A stretch of DNA of 64,000 nucleotides from Bemisia tabaci. Taxonomy: Eukaryota; Arthropoda; Insecta; Hemiptera; Aleyrodidae. The position numbers and the translations under genes were made by a program. A model generated the notes under the pieces. That model had not been told where the DNA came from. It did not search any database and was given only the letters and a program-made list of their open reading frames with translations. Positions within the stretch are counted from its first letter, which is position 1. Every line of letters starts with the position of its first letter. Shown here in pieces: positions 61,711-64,000 of this stretch. The DNA is taken from positions 78,653,345-78,717,344 of the forward strand of contig NC_092794.1 in the NCBI RefSeq assembly GCF_918797505.1, in the 5' to 3' direction.

Positions 61711-63923
61711 CGGTGTGTTGGAACAAGTTTAAATTTTGTGACGAGTCACAGTTAAAAATTCCTCAGGTTCTTAAAGTGTCTACTGAGTCATTTAAGCCAA
61801 TAAGAAAAAATTCTGTCCAGTTCCTGTAAAATAAATTCGATTTAAAGGTATTTTTGGGCTAAAATAGCCAAATTACCATAGCAAGGCCCGTCATATTATT
61901 TAAAAAAAAAATTCTTCCTCGATGTAATGCCTAAGTTTCTGAAATATGCACATTTTAAGCCTCCAAATACTGAAACTACCAATTTTAACCACATGGAGAA
62001 ATTTGGGGGCCTAAAATGAGCCCCCAGAGCTAAAAATTGCATACATTTTCGAAAACTTCGGATTTTCAGGGGAATGTTTTTTTTTTTTTTTTTTTAACGT
62101 TGTTTTTTCTACGATCCTCAATGAGTAATTCTGAAGGGCATTTCCGATTACAAAATTGACATTTTGACTGTTCAGGTGAGGGGGGAGGGGGCATCAGGCT
62201 TTGCTTTGTCTTTCTCACAGTTTCTGCAAACGCTTGAAAATTCCCTATTACATTGGAAGTCCAAAATATCCCTTTTTAATTCCTTAATTACTGCTTCTGA
62301 TATTATGAAATATGCAGCAGGAGTTACTGCCCCTCTCCTTCTCACTACGAGTTGCATGTAAACCTTGATCTTACTGCGCGCGCTACCGGATCCCTTTTTG
62401 CGTGATGGCAGCCCATTATATAGGAGATCTGGTCATTTCCAATGAAAGATGTGGCGGTCTTTAGCATTACACATAAATGGACGTGTTTATACTACAAGGC
62501 ACTATGCGCGTAAGGTGTGCATGCAATTTAGTTCCTTTCAGCATAAATAGGTCTAAACGCGACATATCGTTGTCAAGTGCAGTTTATATTTGTTACATCA
62601 ATCATTAAAAAAAAATGATGAGGATAGTTACCTGATGAATGCATATAGTACAATAGAAAAGATTTGCGAAAACGGAGAATTGAGGGAAATGAGTTGTTGG
62701 AGTTGACAGAAAGTTGTTAAAATTACTTCATGAGCATAAAGTCGAATTTAAGAACTCTCTCCCACCCCCCAAACATGTTACATCTGCCGAGAGAGCTAAA
62801 ATATACTGCTTCCACACATTTTGCTCCCAAAAGTAAGAAAACGAATTAAATAGAAAAAAAATCACCGCTCTGTTGATGAAAAAAAAAAATTTTAGCAATA
62901 AATTAAAGTTCACTGTCACAAAAATTAAAAGTACAAAACTAGTACAAAAATTAGAAGTTTCAATTGTCCTGTCTGCCTATTACCTAGCTGTGTCTGGTTT
63001 TCCCCTCAGATTTTTTAAATATCGCCACGCTAAACGTTTTCACCCAATTATTTTCTTAAAACATTTTTTCCTGTTTTTAATAGTGTCAGCTTCCACGTGA
63101 GCGACTGTTCCAAAAGTTTGTTTCTGCCTTTTTTCACGAAAGGCTCCAATAATTTTTTAAAAAATGTCAAACAATACAATAGTTTTATTGTAAATGACCG
63201 GATCTACTATACAATGGGCTGCCATCACGCAAAAAGCAAGGATCCGGTAGCGCGCGTAGTAAGATCAAGGTTTACATGCAACTCGTAGTGAGAAGGAGAG
63301 GGGCAGTAACTCCTGCTGCATATTTCATAATATCAGAAGCAGTAATTAAGGAATTAAAAAGGGATATTTTGGACTTCCAATGTAATAGGGAATTTTCAAG
63401 CGTTTGCAGAAACTGTGAGAAAGACAAAGCAAAGCCTGATGCCCCCTCCCCCCTCACCTGAACAGTCAAAATGTCAATTTTGTAATCGGAAATGCCCTTC
63501 AGAATTACTCATTGAGGATCGTAGAAAAAACAACGTTAAAAAAAAAAAAAAAAACATTCCCCTGAAAATCCGAAGTTTTCGAAAATGTATGCAATTTTTA
63601 GCTCTGGGGGCTCATTTTAGGCCCCCAAATTTCTCCATGTGGTTAAAATTGGTAGTTTCAGTATTTGGAGGCTTAAAATGTGCATATTTCAGAAACTTAG
63701 GCATTACATCGAGGAAGAATTTTTTTTTTAAATAATATGACGGGCCTTGCTATGGTAATTTGGCTATTTTAGCCCAAAAATACCTTTAAATCGAATTTAT
63801 TTTCCAGGAGCTCGACAGAATTTTTTCTTATTGGCTTAAATGACTCAGTAGACACTTCAAGAACCTGAAGAATTTTTAATTGTGACTCGTCAAAAAATTT
63901 AAACTTGTTCTGACGCACCAAGT
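61711..63923. mobile_element. 2.2-kb foldback with ~0.7-kb arms
   Basis: GAACAAGTTTAAATTTTGTG at 61721 pairs with the matching segment near 63895-63914. Pairing continues through ACTGAGTCATTTAAGCCAAT, ATTTTTGGGCTAAAATAGCC and TTCTGAAGGGCATTTCCGAT to GGCAGCCCATT/AATGGGCTGCC near 62410/63220. Identical mirror ORFs of 61-65 codons occur in the two arms. The ~780-bp centre is unpaired and without recognised ORF. T/A runs at 62079-62095 and 63538-63554 mirror each other. Confidence 0.83.
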
Positions 63924-64000
63924 TTGACTTTAAGATACGAGTTGGAAATGCATAACCGACTGAATATTTTTGGTCTTAGAAGTCTCACTTTTTAAAAAAT

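Overview
The window looks like intron-rich nuclear DNA of an insect. There are no bacterial-style operons, rRNAs or CRISPR arrays. GC content is low, splice-site pairs are usable, and the space between exons is packed with non-LTR and terminal-inverted-repeat (TIR) transposon remains. A hemipteran is my guess, from the foldback-rich repeat content, but species cannot be fixed from sequence reading alone.

One host gene is recognisable and it runs on the + strand through almost the whole window: the nudE/NDEL1 dynein-cofactor gene. Five coding pieces with mutually compatible splice phases are seen: 1-29 (partial, gene start lies upstream), 6317-6453, 23543-23734, 47042-47124 and a divergent terminal exon at 58186-58356 followed by AATAAA signals. 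Their introns are about 6.3, 17.1, 23.3 and 11.1 kb. Two possible alternative 3' ends are visible: read-through of the third exon to a stop at 24064 with an AATAAA at 24090, and a small acceptor-plus-stop exon at 41303-41343 encoding a basic, NLS-like tail.

Intron 1 (30-6316) holds a TA-flanked palindromic MITE (704-1257), a 175-bp tandem pair, a 5'-truncated LINE on the - strand (2817-4998) and a 359-bp hAT-type MITE with an 8-bp target duplication (5222-5580). Intron 2 (6454-23542) holds a 9.1-kb compound foldback (6571-15720) containing a smaller palindrome and a ~184-bp tandem array. Next to it is a 7.3-kb set of abutting and nested TIR elements (15933-23205). Intron 3 (23735-47041) has palindromic elements at 24719-25737, 28299-29433, 34795-35790, 35868-36445, 37725-38520 (with a MITE inserted in one arm) and 42692-44815. 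It also has a decayed LINE-ORF1-like region (30683-32787), a GTT/GTC microsatellite and a decayed coiled-coil/cysteine ORF (38778-39299). Intron 4 (47125-58185) has palindromes at 50502-51586, 53271-54138 and 54776-57209, the last with ~0.9-kb arms of near identity. Downstream of nudE another 2.2-kb foldback lies at 61711-63923.

The notable theme is that one conserved gene carries about a dozen long inverted repeats in its introns, several nested or layered and one almost sequence-identical between arms. Transcription of nudE would place these into long intronic RNA hairpins. No intact transposase or complete reverse transcriptase was found, so the elements look non-autonomous or dead.
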